This document shows positions 12,901-35,250 of a DNA stretch of 64,000 nt, piece by piece. Each line of letters starts with the position of its first letter. Positions within the stretch are counted from its first letter, which is position 1. The stretch is from assembly GCA_033675545.1 (NCBI GenBank), contig JAWDGP010001949.1, positions 1 through 64,000 on the forward strand, given 5' to 3'. The DNA is from Elysia crispata (lineage: Eukaryota; Mollusca; Gastropoda; Plakobranchidae). The notes beneath the pieces are model-generated. The model was not told the DNA's origin. It saw only the letters and a list, made by a program, of their open reading frames with translations, and did not search any database. Both the position numbers and the translations under genes were made by a program.

Positions 12901-15890
12901 TTCTATTTTGGTAATATCTATAAATAGCATAATTTCAATATGGCCGCCGGAAATTTAAATTTTTCCGTCTCTATAAATAGCATAATTCCAATATGGACAC
13001 CGGAAAATTCAAATTTGGCAATCTCTATAAATAGCGTTTTCAAATATAGCCGCCGGATAATTTTATTTTAGTAATTTCTCTAATTAGCATAATTCCAATA
13101 TGGCCGCCGGTTTATTCTGTTTTGGTAATCTCTATAATTAGCATAGTTTTGAAATTGCCGCCGGTTAATTACAATTAGGCAATCTCTATCAAAGAGCATA
13201 AAGTCATTATGGCCGCAGGTTAATTCTTTTTGTCAATCTCTATAAATAGAATATTCAAATATGGCCGCCCGTTATTTCCAATTTAGCAATTTATAATAGC
13301 CATAATTTCAATATGGTCGCCGGTTAATTCTAATTTGGTAATCTATTATTAGCATAACTCCAATATGAACGCCGGATAATTCTAATTTGGTAATCTGTAA
13401 TAATAGCGTAATTTCATTATGGCCACCGAAATATTAATTTTTTTTCCATTTTAAAAAAAAGCATAATTCCACTATGGCTGCCGGTTCATTCTAATATAGC
13501 AATCTATCAGAAACATACTTGTAATATGGCCGCCGGTTCATTCTATTTTGGTAATATTTATAATTAGAATAAGTTCAATATGGCCACTGGAAAATTCCAA
13601 TTTGGCAATCTCTAAATAAAGCAATTTTTTCAAAATAATCACCGGTTTTAATTTTATTATGGTAAATTCTATAATTAGCATTATTCCAATATGGCCGCCG
13701 GTTTATTTTGTTTTGGTTATCTCTATAATTAACATAATATTAAAATAACCGCCGGTTAATTCTAATTTTACAATATTTAACTAGCATTATTCCAATATAG
13801 CCGTCGGTTTTTTTTTTTTTTTTGGTAATCTCTATAAATATCATAATTTTAATATGGCCGCCTGAATATTCTAATTTGGCAATCTCTACAAATAGCAAAA
13901 TTCCCATATGGCTGCCGGTTAATTCCAATTTGGCAATCTCTATAAATAGCAAAATTCCAATATGGCCGCCGGTTAATTCTATTTTAGTAACTTCTAAAAT
14001 TATTATAATTTCAATATGGCCACCGGATAATTCCAATTATGGCCGCCGGTTAAATCCAATTTGGCAACATTTAATTAGCATAATTCCAATAATGCCGCCG
14101 GTTGATTCGATTTTAGTAATTTCTATAATTAGCATAATTCCAATATGGCCGCCGGTTAATTTAAATTTGGCACTCTCTACAAATAGCATTATTCCAAAAT
14201 AGCCGCCGGTTTTACCAATTTGTCAATCTATATATAGCACAATTCCAATATGGCCGCCTGTTAATTCTATTTTAATAAATTTTATAATTAACATTATTTC
14301 ATTATGGCCGACATTAATTTCAGTTTGGCAATCTTTATAATTAGGATAAGTCCAATATGACCGCCGGTTAATTCTATTTTGGTTATCTGTATACATAGCA
14401 TTGTTTTAATATGGTTGCCGGAAAAAATTTTCCATATCTTTAAATAGCATCATTCCAATATGGCCGCCGATTAATTCAATTTGGGTAATTTTTATAATTA
14501 CTAAAATTTCAATATGGCTACCGGTTAATTACTTTCGTCAATCTCTATTAATAGAATATTCCAATATGGTCGCCGGTTACATCCAATTTGGCAATCTATT
14601 ATTAGCATAAATCCAATATGGTCGCCGGAAATTCTATTTTGGTAATTTCTATAATTTAGGTATAATATATGGCCGCCGATCAATTTTCATTTGGCAATCT
14701 CTATAAATAGCATAGTTCCATAATGGCCGTCGGTTAATTTTAATTTGGTAATCTCTATGAATAGCATAATTCCAATATGGCCGATGCAATTTTTTTTTTT
14801 TTATCTCTATAAGTAGCATAATTCCAATACAGCCGCCGGTTAAGTCTATTGTGGTTATTTCTATAATAAGCATAATTTCAATATGGCCGCCGAATAATTC
14901 TTTTTGTTAAGCCCTATAAATAATATATTGCAATATGTCCGCCGGTTATTTCGAATTTGGCTATCTTTAATTAGCATAGTTCCAATTAGCATGATTCAAA
15001 TATGGCCGCGGTTATTTCTATTTTGGCAATCTCTATAAAAAGCATTATTGCAATATGGCCGCCGGTAAGTTACAATTTGGGAATCTATAATTAGCATAAT
15101 TTCAATAAAGCCGCCGGTTAATTCTGTTTTGGCAATCTCTAGTATAATTAGCACACTTCCAGTAAAGCCGCCGGTTAATTCTGTTTTGGCAATCTCTATA
15201 AACAGCATATTTTCAATATGGTCGACGGAAAATTTTATTTTTTTTCCCATCTCTAAAAATAGCATAATTCCATTATGGCCGCCAGTTAATTCCAATTTGG
15301 CAAGCGATAATTAGCATAATTCTAAAATGGCCGCCGGTTAATTCTTTTTTGGTAATTTCTATTATTAGCATAATTTCAATATGGCCACCGGATAATTCCA
15401 ATTTGGTAATCTCTAGAAATAGCACAATTCCAATAGTGACGCTAGTTAATGCCAATTTACAATTAACATAACCTCAATATGGCTTCCGGTTAATTCTATT
15501 TTTGAAGTCTCTATAAATAGCATAATTTCAATATGGGCGCCGGAAAATTTTTATTTTTTTTCATCTCTATCAATAGTATAATTCCAATTTGGCCGCCGCT
15601 TAAGCCGATTTGGTAATCTATAATTAGCATAATTCCAAAATGGCGACGTTTATTTATATAATTAGCATTATTTTAATATGGCCGCCGGTTAATCCTATTT
15701 TGGCAATCTCTATAAATGGCATAATTCCAATATGGCCACCGTATAATTCCAATTTGGCAATCTCTTTGATTAGCATAATTGAAATATGGCCGCCGGTTAA
15801 TTCTATTTTGGCAATCTCTATAATTAGCATAATTCCATTATGGCCGCTGGTTAATTCTATTTTGGCAGTCACTATAATTAGAATAATCAT
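9970..15890 (+). repeat. Satellite array, ~54-bp monomer, ~105-110 diverged copies
   Basis: The array fills about 5.9 kb without interruption. The monomer core is AATATGGCCGCCGGTTAATT followed by a T-rich half (TTTGGCAATCTCTATAA) and TAGCATAATTCC. Monomers differ at several positions each. There are recurrent variants: TTTGGCAATC versus TTTTGGTAATC, and a subtype with AATTTTTTTCCATCTC. A distinctive variant ATGGCTGAAGG/ATGGCTTAAGG followed by the CCATCTC subtype recurs near 10693, 11763 and 12354, spacings close to 20 and 11 monomers, which suggests higher-order units. Because 54 is divisible by three, stretches stay open on both strands (IIPIWPPVNSILAISI on plus, IAKIELTGGHIGIML on minus). 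These are not credible genes. Confidence 0.97.
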
Positions 15891-16094
15891 AATATTTTAT
15901 TTTAAAAAATTTCTTTCCCTCACTAGGGTGTGATATTTTCCTAGAATTTGTAAAAATAACCAAGACAAGACATAAGATCCAGTAACTAGCTAATTTACTA
16001 GGAAGACAATTTTTGAGTCAAAAGAAGTGTTTATTATTTTTTTTGTTAATGTTATACACAGTTTTTAGTTTGATTTTTTTTAAAGATGTCTTAA

Positions 16095-16099
<5 letters not shown>
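15891..16099. other. Satellite right flank
   Basis: The array ends at about 15890 and gives way to unrelated AT-rich sequence with no gene seen. Confidence 0.5.

Positions 16100-16159
<60 letters not shown>
16100..16159 (+). repeat. (GA)n microsatellite
   Basis: About 30 AG units. Confidence 0.97.
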
Positions 16160-16163
<4 letters not shown>

Positions 16164-19100
16164 GAGGTATAATATCGCAGCCTAAAATTAGATGTTAATT
16201 GGTAATTGCTGAAGACAAAAGCTATCTCAGGCCCCAATACAATTCGTGAATGTTGTCTTCAAAGTCTATGATGTTGCCTTTTGACCATTTCATAACTAGA
16301 AAGTTTGTGCAAGTTAATTAAGACAAAAAAAGGTATAAGGCATGCAACACCAACAAACATACAAAAGCAAACATCTTTTATTTGCAAAAATGTAAGCTTG
16401 CAAAGAAATCAAGAAATGATTTATGTATGAAAAAAATAACAAAAAAAAAACAAACTGATATGAGTAAAACAAAATTTCTTCGAAGCATATACCAAATCAC
16501 AAACTTGAAAGTACAGAAAAACTTTCTGGATCCTTTATGCTTGTAAAGAACTATAATTTAACATTCTCTCAGAAAAAAGTAAGTAAAATTAACATGTACT
16601 GTAAAGTTTTAATAAGAGCTTTATACAATGTAATAAGTTCTTTAAACATTTAGTAAATAAGGATAAAAATCATAGAAAACATCATAAACAACATCTTTGC
16701 AGACAGTAAAATATGATGACAGAAACTGATTTAGATATAGGCAGTGACATTTGAGTTGAAGGATAACAAGTTCTTTTTTTATTATTATTAATATTTTTCA
16801 TTTAACTATTTAATCATGTTTGATGGCTGTGATATCGAAGCAGGAAGTGTATTTCTTTCTATCATTAGTCTTTGACCACCTGTAATCATAAAGTCTTTCT
16901 TTTCCACGGCTAAATAAGCCACAATCAGTTTCTATATATTTTATGTAAAATAATTCAAACACATTAAATATACCCGTAGCATAAAAACACTGTTACTAAC
17001 ATTTACATCACTTAATCTTCTAAATCTGATTGTTTTAAATACAAGCGTACTATGGAAAAAAAAGGCAGTAGAGAGATTGATTCTTTCTCTATGCAGATTA
17101 AAATAAATGTCCTATTGATATGTAGACAAATTGAACTGAAAATGAAACAAAAAAGGTTGCAATATATATATATAATATACAGCTGAACCACAAACAACAC
17201 AAAATGACTATTATTGAAGTAAAACAGTGTTCGTTCAATAATTACTATGAACTCAGCAAAGTCTAATTTGGGCATGCCTAACAAAGTAAAACACTGTGTC
17301 CTTAGGACCAAATATTAAGCTATGGCATCGTTTATGGATGCAGGATTAATGATCTGTATGAAAATAAGTAGAGGAATAAAGTGCTAGTAAATATACAGAC
17401 AGCTTTAGATTTGAAAACGATATGATCTAATAACCAAACTTATCAATTCTTCCTTTTGTCATCAAGGTTTATTTGCACGAAGCAATTTGCAGCGAGTAAA
17501 ACCACTAGATAAAACGCTCTGACGTCACAAGCTGCAATTCGTATCACTAGCAATTTGTGGAAAGCAGCAAATCTTCCAATTTTATAGGTACATTTATACG
17601 AAGCAATTTGCAGCAAACCACAAAAATACATGTATATCTATCATATGATTGTAGGTCAAAGGCATGCTTGGATACCACTACAACTATAGTGTCCTCAAAT
17701 GATCGGGATTTAGACTTGGCAGGTATTTTTGATCAGAGAAGTACCACGTGTCGCAACAAATGAAAAAGGTAAAACGAAGAAAAAAGACAGATGTATCAAT
17801 GCGTTCTTGGTTAAAAATATGGAAATGATGCATATATACACATACTAATTATTTTTATTCGAGAGTTGGTTGCTGAAGACTTTTGCTAAATATTTCTTGA
17901 TTTTCTACGGAGGGATTTTGAACATATTTTACAATAACTGTTGGAATTACATTTAGTTGAACTGATGCCAACTATTTCGAACAATTCTTATTGATAAAAT
18001 ACTCAAGATTCAGCTGTAAGAAATCTCCTAAATAAAAGTATTCTAGGTCCAAAAACTAGCGAGTATTGTCCGTTAGTATAAACCTTAGTTCTAGTAGAGA
18101 TTCAGTTATCACATAGTTTTATACTTGCAAATCATTTTTTGCTAATGACATCCATTTGTTAGATATTACCTTTCTGTTTCACCCATATTCTTGAACTATA
18201 CGACTGGGTCGTAATAAATTTGGATTGAATTGAACAAGTAACAAAAAAGAACACACAGAATAATAAAATTTTTGACGAAAGTAAAGACCAAAACAAAATT
18301 GAATTGACAACCCCCTGACACCCCCCCCCGCAAAAAAAAAGAAGCATTGTAAAGCAGTGGCACTCAAAGGCAGTGCCACATTATAATGGGCAATTCTTTC
18401 ATGGAATCCATAGACTCTTTATAAACATTTAGAATAGACTGGGACAATACACAATTGACAGTTTCCCGTTATCAAAAAAATAACAAAACATTTCTAGAAT
18501 ATTATTTTTCGATTGAATTTGCTATAACACAAGCTCCCTCTTTTTTACCGGCGGCGAGTTTGAAAATGTAACCCCAGGTGGTAGAATTCGTTCTGAATTG
18601 TTGATCGATGCCCAGGTTTTTCTCAAAGTCCTATAGGAAAAGATCTTCAACCAAGGTCTAATACCACGAGGCAGAATCTGATCAATAGAGATGAAGAAAA
18701 AACTTCATCTCTCTCTCTCTTTCTGTCTGTCTGTCTCTCTTTCTATCTCAGAAACTACTCAAATTTAATCTGTCTTAAAATAATATCTTTATGTAAAAAT
18801 ATGCAGTGATCCCTACAGAAACCCTTCTCTAATATTCTGAGAAAAAAACATAAAATGATGATTCTGCCTATAGATCATGATATCATCGGAACCTTTTTAT
18901 TAAGCATGCTGTCATTTTTTTTTTCATTAACTTAATGACTCTTTATGATTATTTTCTTATGACAGAATGGAATCAAACCTATTCTTTCTCAAGGCGTTCA
19001 AATGGAATATAAGGATGAAACCATTCCATTATACTAAAAGAAAAAAAAACAAACAACTGTAATTGCAGTGAGAAATCTCGATCCTACATGTCAAAAACCT

Positions 19101-19539
19101 GACGAAAGTCACTCTGATGAAGATTGTAACGCTGTACATGCAAGATTGTCACTTTCTAAACAAATATAATTCAAAGACATCGATTTTTTAAGTTTAAGTC
19201 GTTCCTTAGGTTAGTAAAACTAAACATGGCGGCGAACATGACTCACTCTTCAACCTAACGATTTGCTTCTTTCATTGATTTTGAACTTTGTTGAAACATC
19301 CACAAACTCTTTATCTATCGAATCTAGAACTCTATTGAAAAAACAACAATTATATAAGTAAGCTACTTTTCCATTAGGTCTAGATTTCAATTTATGAAGA
19401 CCATTTTCTTGGATTCAGGCTATATTCTGAATTTTGAAATGATTTCATCCTCCACAGAAACTTTCATCCAAGTCCAGAAAACTTCCGTCATGGCGTCATC
19501 AGCGTCACTTCCGCCGAGTCGGTTTCTTGTGTTGAGAGT
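16160..19539. other. 3' flank of PAN gene 1, no gene seen
   Basis: About 3.4 kb of AT-rich sequence. The only structure noted is a pair of short direct repeats containing ACGAAGCAATTTGCAGC, near 17478 and 17597. Part of this must hold the 3' UTR and polyadenylation site of the minus-strand gene ending at 19540, but I could not place them. Confidence 0.5.
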
Positions 19540-29433
<9,894 letters not shown>

Positions 29434-29486
29434 TGCCTCGAGTCGTGCTGGTGTTTTACCTGTTGAAGGATAAGAAGCATATGGCT

Positions 29487-29759
29487 AGGTCCATGCGTCC
29501 TTAAATACATACAGGCCAACTCACCGAAGTAAACAAACTTTTGCATGTTTGAGTTATAGTGATCTATTTCTTTTAACTTTGGGGCATAGTTAGAACAGAA
29601 CACACTTATAATTCAGCCTACAGGTCTACATAAAAAATATCTAAATATCCGAAATCTGCCAAATAGTTAAATGATATAGCTCACTCTTACACTTACTGCA
29701 AAAATTTGTGCACTTCGGTGACTTGGCCTGTATTTTAGGACGCCTCGCTCTATGTCCAT
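29487..29759. mobile_element. MITE-like element, family A, copy 2 (just upstream of PAN gene 1)
   Basis: Best-preserved copy. The left end reads GCGTCCTTAAATACATACAG then GCCAACTCACCGAAGT; the right end, reverse-complemented, reads GCGTCCTAAAATACAG then GCCAAGTCACCGAAGT. These are terminal inverted repeats of at least 30 bp. A TA at each outer edge of ACAGGCC/GGCCTGT could be a Tc1/mariner-type target site, but the inverted repeat appears to continue outward, so the true ends are uncertain. It begins 54 bp upstream of the chosen ATG of PAN gene 1. Confidence 0.78.
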
Positions 29760-32383
29760 TTCAAGCTTATTTGCATTTAATACATTATTGTTTCCTTGTA
29801 ATATTGAGATATGAGGAGAGTCCTTCTCGCAGATGGCCCCTTATAGCTGCAATAATGAGCCATATTGGCCGACCCGACTTCTAGACTTCATCCAATAATA
29901 TTCTCCAGTCTCATTCTCTGCACACCTACCGCTAACCACACGCTGCGACATGATGCAAGAGATGAACCGTACAGATTTTCTCAAACTGAGATCTAGATCT
30001 AGATTCTGGTTTTTGCTGCGTAGTAGAAATAATCTAAAATGTTTACCAATGATGATCCTTAAAACAAAGTTGTCAGCGTTTGAATACTGATTTCCCGTTG
30101 AAAAAAATCCGATTTTGAGGTCTTTTTTTTTTAATTTAAAATTGATGAATTATGAACATAAAATGCGAGTGCGGGAATGCTTGACCCTACTGCTTGTTTA
30201 CAGAGTCCCTATCTTTCATTATGGCTGCCTGGTTACAGAAACGATAGGTAACTAGCACGTGGCTTACCTTGTGCCGTGTACAAACCGCCTTGCATTGCTT
30301 ACACCCATTTAAGATGTTAATGCAAAAGAACAGTATGGAAGCGTTTTGTCATTATTCTCATTAGTTTCAAGATTAAAAAAACCCCCTCTAAACTGGAATA
30401 TAGTAAAACAATTAAAAAACAGAAGGAAGTCTTGAGTTTATCAATCGTGATATGCTAGGTTAATAAATTCACAATCAATAAATAGTTTTTGGCAAATGAT
30501 TTGTAATTCCCAAACATAAGCACTTCTACTTTGATGTGTGAAGATTGTAAATTCTTTCTTATTTTTTTTAATCATCTGCACACTTATTTATGTATTAAAC
30601 CGTTTACTGTTTTTTGCCTGTTGATAGCTGATTTTGTTACATTACTATTTTTTTAAAGAAAAGCATTTAAATTACGTTAATGATTAAGTAAAAAAAAATA
30701 TGCAAATATAAGAGGAAAAAAAATAATAAAACAAAGGAAACATAGACAACAAAAACAATAACAAAAAAAACCCCAAAACAAAACAATAACAACAACAACA
30801 ACAACAAAACGTTACCTGAGATTATGCTTTGGGAGAACCATCTTTGTTCAAACATCTCTAAAGATTGTATGAATACGCTAGTCGTGAAATTCAATTCAAA
30901 GTTGCTGCCGGTATGAAGTATGCGGTCTTTGTGGAGCTTAATAATTAATAAAACCTATATGAGTTATATGAGACAAGAGAATGTAAGTATTGCTACTTTG
31001 ATGGATGATGGCAGAAGACATTCTACTGCCCACTAGGTACAGCACTCAGAATATCAGAATTTTTTAGACGACAACAACCCTTGCATGCATGCAACGCTCA
31101 AGACAGGAAAGTAAGAACAATTTTGATTGATTTTTCGATACTTTACAACATGTCACAGTGGATGTATATGAGCTCGAATTTTAAGACAAAGTGTCACAAC
31201 ACAAAGACGTGCTCGTCATAAATTTGGTCTTATTCGGATTCCTATAGCCCTTAAAAAAGTTTCTTTCAGCTGATGTGAAGAAATCGATCAGATACTATGA
31301 AGCGCAAACATAATTATACAACAGTTTTTTTGAAATTTGAAGTATCGAACCCCCAACGGCGCGGCTCTTGGTCCAGTCGAGGCTTCATCTCAAGCCTGTA
31401 CAACAGCCTGTACAACAGCCTGTACAACAGCGAATCGGTGATCGTCGTCAGTGTAACAATGGAAGGAAAACTTGTGAAGTTTTCACATTGTAAAGTTCAC
31501 TGACGATCGAATGGCATGCCCAAATTATGAACTGTTTATCGGACAAAACATTTTTTAAGACGAAAGTGCCGTGAGCTAAGCGAACTGGACGTGTTTTATG
31601 CATGCAGTTGTGGTAAATCAATATCGAAAGAGATTATACCATGTATCGCATAGAGCTAGCAAAAGTAGCTAGCGCCCTTTTGTTAATGCTATGTTGCTGG
31701 TTTTGTTGAGATCTGTTCCCAGTATCGGTAACCAGAGAAGCCGTTCGGTTTAAGTGTTGTAACAGATTAAACGTGACCCAGTATCGAAGTGGATCTTGTA
31801 GTTGGAATATGATGACGTTATAAGATTAAGTGTTGCTTTTGATCATACTCTTTAAACCGATCGTCTTCGTACCTTGTCCAGATTGTCTTTACAGAGGAGA
31901 TTTACCACTGGAAACAGAAAGCTCAGGACAAGTAGCGCACTTGAGATTCATAGAGCTAAAGCTTTTTCTAAATCAATTGAAAACTTACACAAATAACCAC
32001 TAGTAAAACCCAGTTTTACATGAACCCAACCACCATTTCAATCAAGCAGCCATGGTAAAGACTTATAACGAAAGGGTGTTTTTTTAATGTGTAATCCCTT
32101 TAAAAATTTTAAATATACGTTTTCGAAATTTTAAATCCAATTAGCCGTTCCAATAAAGACTTTCAGCAAATAGAAAACGTTGTCAAGTGGGTAATATAAC
32201 ACGCTATAACAGCATCAATTGTGCGCCTTTTGTAAGAAATGACAGTGTAAAAAGAAAGAAATAAAAATAGCCATTCAGAAGGGTAAAAGATTTCACTTCT
32301 TTGTCATTGTGTTAATAATTGTGGAGGATGCTAGATATCTAGTAACATCAATGGACTAAGAAAGCTAAGATGCAATCTTATTA
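29760..32383. other. Intergenic sequence between the PAN genes
   Basis: No gene was recognised. It contains a triple 12-bp repeat (AGCCTGTACAAC) at about 31395-31430 inside an otherwise GC-balanced patch at 31340-31520. Confidence 0.5.
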
Positions 32384-32590
32384 GGGAATGCGATTTCAAA
32401 AAGAGTTATGCTACCCTAGTTGGAAGTCATGAGCTCTGATTTAAGGTATTGTTTATCAAATGAAGTGATAGCATCTACAACAGTGCACGTTGGTGCGAAA
32501 TTTAAGTAAAAAAGAGAAGCATAAAACGTGCACATGATGAAAACTATCTAGTTAGGCTTATATCATCGAAATGCTTCTGATTGATGAACA
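32384..32590 (+). repeat. Dispersed repeat, family B, copy 1
   Basis: About 205 bp (GGAATGCGATTTCAAAAAG ... TTGGAAGTCATGAGCTCT ... AACTATCTAGTTAGGCTTAT) with a same-orientation partner at 62509-62730, roughly three-quarters identical by eye. No coding potential. Confidence 0.75.
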
Positions 32591-32596
32591 GAGAGA

Positions 32597-32598
32597 GC

Positions 32599-32660
<62 letters not shown>

Positions 32661-32760
32661 GAGAGAGAGAGAGAAAGAGAGAGAGAGTGAGAGGGGAGAG
32701 AATGAAAGAGAAAGAGAGAGAGAGGGAAAGAGAGAGGCAGAGACAGAGATACATAGAGTA
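32597..32760 (+). repeat. (GA)n microsatellite with degenerate tail
   Basis: Pure GA to about 32645, then interrupted GA-rich sequence. Confidence 0.95.
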
Positions 32761-33042
32761 ACAGAGAAACGGAGAGAGAAAGAAATAAATTAATAAAGAG
32801 AAGATAGAGAATGACACAGAGTATCATCCTTTGCTCCACTTTCTCTTGTCTCCAATCTATGAATGACTTTGTTTTTGTTTTTTTTTCTTTTTGTAAACGC
32901 TATAGATATGGTATTTCCTAGCTATTGTTATTAAGTTATTTAGTTGTTGTGTACATTGTTTTTCCAAAAATTTGGTCAAGAGATTTCCTTTAAGCTATTG
33001 CCCTTGATTTTCCCTCATTCCTCTCTCTCTCTCTCTAAATAG

Positions 33043-34815
33043 AAAAGCAAAAACACCACACTTGGAGGACAACTTGGTAATTATAAAGGATCCAAAAAGG
33101 ACGCGTGTGTTCAAGCCAGAACAACGTGGATTCTTATCACATATAATAAAACGAAGAAGATACTACATGAACTACAGTTCCAGACAATAGGAACATTACC
33201 TCTTTTTCTCACAAATTTTGAACTTTCACCCCTTTGTACCATCTACACTGAAGACATCAGAAGATCTCTAACACACACACTCAAGCCAAGAGACGTGCCA
33301 CGTATACAGAGTTACAGGAGCCGCCACCGTACCAAGGACCCTCTACTAGACCGACATCAGAAGATCTCTAACACACACACTCAAACCAAGAGACGTGCCA
33401 CGCATACAGAGTAACAGGAGCCGCCACCAAGGACTCCCCTACTAGACCGATCCCATCGCCTACCTCCCGCGCCCCGTCACCTGAGAAACCCATCAACACC
33501 CCCCACAGCCCGCCTCAGAACCATGACGCCAGGCCTGCATGCACCACATCTCAGTAAGCTCAAAAACAAACCTAACAGAAGATTTATCAAGCACGACAAA
33601 TACAAACAACTGCAAGAACAATCTATAACTAACGCACACACAGTCATCAACCTCTCGTCTCAACTTCTAATTCCAACACAAACACAACTTCTATCAAAAA
33701 ACCTGAACTTCTGTCCAACACCTAGCGCAATCAACCTCATAGAACTCAGAGAGGACCTTTACAGATTTTCTCGTCGCCTCCGTCTCGCCGAATTTTTCTA
33801 CGACGAAGACGACGAGGAAACAGACCACACTACACACTCACAATCACCCCCTCCTGCCTTTCTCCGCAAACCTAGCTCTTTCACCCCTGATACTGGTAGA
33901 GATTTAACCATACACACTTTCATTAAAGGGGTGTCTTCTGAAATTATATTAGAAAGACAAACATTTTCTCTAATCTCCGCAACGAGGAGAAAGAAGTTTT
34001 CCGAGAGCTTAGAGATAATGACAAGATCACCATCAAACCTGCTGACAAAGGTGGGGCTGTCGTGGTTATGGACACCACCGACTATATTGGAGAGTGCACT
34101 AGGCAACTCGACAATACTACTTATTATAGGATACTTACCTCTGACCCTACCAATAGCTATAACAAAAAGATCCAAGAAGCCATAGATAAAGGGATAGAGG
34201 AGAAGGAAATTAGTTCAGAGATAGGCAAAGCCCTCCTCGTGCCTCATCCCACTCCGGGAAGGTTTTATATCCTTCCCAAGATCCACAAAGAAGGGAACCC
34301 AGGGAGGCCCATCATAGGTGGTAATGGGTGCCCCACAGAGATTATATCTCAATTTGTGGACTACCATATGAAGGACCTAGTCAGCCAGCTACCTTCATAT
34401 GTGCAGGATGACATGGATTTCCTCCGAAAAATCCATGATATCAATAAGACAGGCCCTCTTCCTCCAGATACCCTTCTATGTACAATGGATGTCAGCGCAT
34501 TGTACACTAATATCCCACATTAGGAAGGTACGTATGCCTGTCGCATAGCGCTGGAGAAAGGCAGAAATCCGGGAACAAAACCATCCCCTCTTTTATCTGT
34601 ACATTAATACAACTCATCCTTACGCTCAACTTCTTCACTTTTCATGGCAATACATACCTACAAACTCACGGCACCGCTATGGGTACATGTATGGCCCCTA
34701 CGTACGCCAACATCTTCATGGGGGCCATCGAGAGGAGACTTTTGGGTTCTTTTCCAGACAAACCACTTGTCTGGCTAAGATACATAGATGACATCTTCCT
34801 CATTTATCACACTTA
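33043..34815 (+). pseudogene. Penelope-like element reverse-transcriptase ORF, frameshifted and truncated
   Basis: Homology to Penelope-like elements runs through LNFCPTPSAINLIEL (about 33700), KPADKGGAVVVMD (34037-34075), FYILPKIHKEGNPGRPI (about 34263), [15 protein letters not shown] (to 34522), [19 protein letters not shown] and the catalytic YIDDIFLI (to about 34806), in PLE order. Breaks: a TAA near 33409 in the 5' extension, a frameshift near 33960-33970, a stop after LYTNIPH, and another frameshift between 34530 and 34620. Homology stops just after the catalytic Asp pair. The rest of the RT and any C-terminal GIY-YIG endonuclease are missing, so the copy is dead. The stretch 33043-33522 is in the same frame as the first RT block and may be the 5' part of the ORF. 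Confidence 0.9.
33254..33450 (+). repeat. ~100-bp tandem duplication at the 5' end of the Penelope-like ORF
   Basis: GACATCAGAAGATCTCTAAC through GGAGCCGCCACC and CTACTAGACCGA occurs twice in succession with only a few differences. The in-frame TAA of the second copy corresponds to TTA in the first, so the stop arose after duplication. Confidence 0.88.
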
Positions 34816-35099
34816 TCTATTTGTAATTTCACTTATTTATTTATTTCTGTATTATTTTGTAAATACTTATTTAGTCAATTTTCAATACAATATTTAAAAA
34901 AAAAGTTTTTCCCATATTCATTTAACTGTTGTTGTTTTTTTCGTGACTATCTTCTTTTTTACTTACTTGTTTTTCTGCGTATACTTTTACATTATTCATT
35001 TTTGGTAGATTTTACGATATATAATCTCTTTATATACATAAATACGTATATATATAATTTTATTTCAAATTTATGTTATTTGAATATCCTTGTGTAGTT

Positions 35100-35250
35100 T
35101 CTTGTTTTTGTGCATGACAAAGGCGTAAAGCCGAAAGCTTACGTGTTTTGTTTTGTTTTGTAAATTTTGGAGCTGCACTCTACTTATTTTTTTAATTTTT
35201 TTACTGTGCTTCTCAACTATTCACAAAGCTCCACTGCGACATTCAATTTT
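35100..35250 (+). mobile_element. Possible terminal remnant of the Penelope-like element
   Basis: CATGACAAAGGCGTAAAGCC GAAAGC at 35113-35138 has a small GGC-loop-GCC hairpin followed by GAAA, next to a T/G-rich tail. This resembles degenerate hammerhead-ribozyme cores that known Penelope-like elements carry in their terminal repeats. The canonical CTGATGA box is not intact. Low-confidence assignment, helped by its position 300 bp beyond the RT remnant. Confidence 0.3.

Noticed and set aside
9970-15890. Many 60-126-codon open frames on both strands within the satellite
   Set aside because: They are translations of the 54-bp monomer, present on both strands, with no start context or family homology.
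33798-34175. 125-codon frame on the minus strand
   Set aside because: Shadow of the Penelope-like RT on the plus strand, which carries the recognisable motifs.
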